DNA from: an uncultured Prevotella sp.
GTDB taxonomy: Bacteria; Bacteroidota; Bacteroidia; Bacteroidales; Bacteroidaceae
Length of the DNA: 6,824 nt
Reading direction: 5' to 3'
Assembly: GCA_945863825.1 (NCBI GenBank)
Contig: CAMBBY010000064.1
Location: forward strand, 1 to 6,824
This document shows positions 4,943 through 6,824 of the stretch, piece by piece. Numbering within the stretch: position 1 is the stretch's first letter; every line of letters starts with the position of its first letter. The position numbers and the translations under genes were made by a program. Under the pieces are notes generated by a model. It searched no databases. It was not told the DNA's origin and worked only from the letters and a program-made list of their open reading frames with translations.

Positions 4943-6824
4943 ATGAACAAGAAACAGATTTTACTTTCTGCATTGCTCGCCTCAACCATGGCTGCCAATG
5001 CACAGGTTACTATCAATGTGGATGCCTCTAACCCAGGTATCAAGGTTTCACCTAATTTATATGGTATCTTCTTCGAGGATATCAACCATGCTGCAGATGG
5101 CGGTCTCTATGCCGAACTCATCAGCAACCGATCATTCGAGGATTCTGAAAAGGATATTCCTACTTGGAAAACTGCAGCTCAGGAAGGTGCTAAGATCAAT
5201 GCACAACTCATCAATAAGGGTTTGCTCAACAAGGCACAGGGCAAGGCGCTCCAATTGACCATCGCTGCCAAACCTGCTGCCACAGCTTCTATCATCAACG
5301 AGGGCTTCTGGGGCATCAACGCCGTGCAGGGCAGAACCTATAAGCTTTCTTTCTGGGCAAAGGGTAGCTATAAAGGCGGATTGAAGGCTCGCCTCACCAA
5401 CGCCAAGGGCGATAAGGTGTATGCAGAAACCGCTCTCAATGCCAAGGTGGGCAAGAAGTGGACTAAATATACGGCTGAGTTGACTGCCAACGGAAACGAT
5501 GCCAAGGCTCAGTTCGAACTCGTAGCCGACGGAAAGGGTACCATCGTTCTCGATATAGTAAGCCTCTTCCCTCCTACTTTCAAGAATCGCGAGAACGGCT
5601 TGCGTCCTGACTTGGCTCAGCTTCTCTATAACATCCATCCTAAGTTCGTCCGCTTCCCTGGCGGTTGCTACGTTGAAGGACAGGAATCTCCAGAGAATGC
5701 TTTCCACTGGGAGAAGACCATCGGTCCTATCGAGGAACGTCCGGGTCATAAGAACGTAAACTGGCGCTACCGTACCAGCGACGGTATGGGCTTCGATGAG
5801 TATCTGCAGCTTGCCGAAGATTTGAATGCCAAGCCGCTCTATGTGGTGAATGTTGGTTTGTGGCACGGCGGCATGACTCCTGTGGATAGCATCCAGCCTT
5901 GGATTGACGAGTGCATGAATGCCCTGGAGTATGCCAACGGTCCTGTTACCTCTAAATATGGTGCGCTCCGTGCCAAGAATGGTCATCCAGAACCATACAA
6001 TATAGAGTATCTGGAGATTGGTAATGAGAACAACCAGCCGGATCCTGCGGCTCAGAGCGACCATTACTACGAGCGCTTCAAGAAGTTCAAGGATGCCGTA
6101 TTGGCAAAATATCCTAAGATGCACCTCATCGGCAACGTAGTGGCCTGGGGCGATGACAACCCTAAGTGGGAAAGCAACGAGAGCGTAGAACTCCTCGACG
6201 AGCACTACTACAGAAATCCTGCCTGGTTTGCAGAGAACTTCAACAAGTATGATAACTACGACCGCAAGGGTAGTGAGATTTATGTAGGCGAATATGCCGT
6301 AACACAGGGCTTCGGCAATATGGGTTCGCTCGATGCAGCTCTCGGTGAGGCTGTCTATATGATGGGCATCGAGAACAACTCTGACATCGTGACCATGGCA
6401 TCCTACGCTCCAATCTTTGCCAATCTCAACAACCGTATGTGGGCACCAGACATGATTCAATATACATCCGATAAGGTATTCGGAACTCCATCCTACTACG
6501 TTCAGAACGTGATGGCGAACAACATCGGTACCCGTGTACTGAAGGTGAACCAGGAGAATCCATACAAGTATGAGCAGACTCAGGTGAAGCCAGCCATCTG
6601 CCGTGTGGGAATGGGAACTTGGGGCACCCAGGTATCTTTCGAAGACAAGGGCTACAGCGATGAGAACGGCAAGGCGCTGCCAATGACCTTGCAGGAACTG
6701 CCTACCGACATCCATGGACAGTGGAAGACTGAGGGCAGCCTCATCAAGCAGACCAGCAACGAGGAGAGCTGCATCCGTCTGAACCCAGGCGAGATTACCA
6801 GCAACGGTTATATATATCTGTCTC
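4943..6824 (+). CDS. Secreted GH51 alpha-L-arabinofuranosidase with N-terminal CBM4_9-type domain (3' end outside window)
   Basis: This is a glycoside hydrolase family 51 enzyme that releases terminal alpha-L-arabinofuranose from arabinan or arabinoxylan side chains. The frame is open for 627 codons to the window edge without a stop. MNKKQILLSALLASTMAANA followed by Gln is a signal peptide with a likely cut after residue 20 (ANA-Q), so it acts in the periplasm or at the surface. Then come LYGIFFEDINHAADGGLYAEL and ISNRSFED (about 37-66), a beta-rich insert of the CBM4_9 kind (about 66-200), and the barrel with RFPGGCYVEG (from Arg 237). The acid/base Glu 362 lies in EIGNEN and the nucleophile Glu 450 in VGEYA. 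The C-terminal beta domain begins after this. The layout resembles the plant ASD1-type subfamily. The ATG at 4943 gives the only complete signal peptide. It sits alone behind a promoter and a palindrome. A long minus-strand frame inside it is a shadow. Confidence 0.95.
   Translation, partial: MNKKQILLSALLASTMAANAQVTINVDASNPGIKVSPNLYGIFFEDINHAADGGLYAELISNRSFEDSEKDIPTWKTAAQEGAKINAQLINKGLLNKAQGKALQLTIAAKPAATASIINEGFWGINAVQGRTYKLSFWAKGSYKGGLKARLTNAKGDKVYAETALNAKVGKKWTKYTAELTANGNDAKAQFELVADGKGTIVLDIVSLFPPTFKNRENGLRPDLAQLLYNIHPKFVRFPGGCYVEGQESPENAFHWEKTIGPIEERPGHKNVNWRYRTSDGMGFDEYLQLAEDLNAKPLYVVNVGLWHGGMTPVDSIQPWIDECMNALEYANGPVTSKYGALRAKNGHPEPYNIEYLEIGNENNQPDPAAQSDHYYERFKKFKDAVLAKYPKMHLIGNVVAWGDDNPKWESNESVELLDEHYYRNPAWFAENFNKYDNYDRKGSEIYVGEYAVTQGFGNMGSLDAALGEAVYMMGIENNSDIVTMASYAPIFANLNNRMWAPDMIQYTSDKVFGTPSYYVQNVMANNIGTRVLKVNQENPYKYEQTQVKPAICRVGMGTWGTQVSFEDKGYSDENGKALPMTLQELPTDIHGQWKTEGSLIKQTSNEESCIRLNPGEITSNGYIYLS

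Noticed and set aside
4788..5003. Minus-strand open frame covering the palindrome and GH51 promoter
   Set aside because: It overlaps the GH51 signal peptide region antisense, crosses the palindrome, and shows no protein-like pattern.
5132..6715. Long minus-strand open frame (527 codons) opposite the GH51 gene
   Set aside because: It is the antisense shadow of a clear GH51 gene with signal peptide and catalytic motifs on the plus strand. The translation shows no domain pattern, and codon bias in the real gene explains the lack of stops.

Overview
The window looks like chromosomal DNA of a Bacteroidales bacterium, most likely Prevotella/Segatella. The PurL tail and the GH51 arabinofuranosidase have Bacteroidetes character. 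Two promoters have perfect -7 boxes of the Bacteroidetes type (TAnnTTTG). No start codon has a clear Shine-Dalgarno sequence, and leaders are A-rich. The genus is inferred, not proven.

Layout: (1) 1-452, the C-terminal end of purL (purine biosynthesis). (2) 480-1031, a half-size chromate transporter, 27 bases behind purL across an 8-bp tandem repeat. (3) about 1032-3503, a gene island: a truncated DUF1016 gene whose nuclease half is missing, a fragment of a Pif1-like helicase C-terminus joined onto it, an unassigned frameshifted tail, a convergent hairpin, and an intact minus-strand AAA_14/DUF4143 ATPase. The ATPase gene is preceded by a 33-bp-period repeat array that contains its probable promoter. 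(4) 3524-4096, the second half-size chromate transporter, with its own promoter at the island edge. (5) 4097-4942, 846 bases without a gene but rich in structure: CCCTTCA-type repeats forming a 28-bp imperfect inverted repeat, a degenerate 22-bp tandem array, a perfect 34-bp palindrome and a promoter. (6) 4943-6824, the 5' part of a secreted GH51 alpha-L-arabinofuranosidase, open at the window edge.

The main observation is that two ChrA halves, which normally sit side by side and work as a pair, are separated by about 2.5 kb of accessory DNA made of gene debris and one intact ATPase. The downstream half appears to have gained an outward-facing promoter. The second is the ATPase control region, where four copies of a 20-bp motif recur at exactly 33-bp spacing and interleave with a Bacteroidetes promoter. 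No new multi-gene system is demonstrated; these two places are the best candidates for something undescribed.
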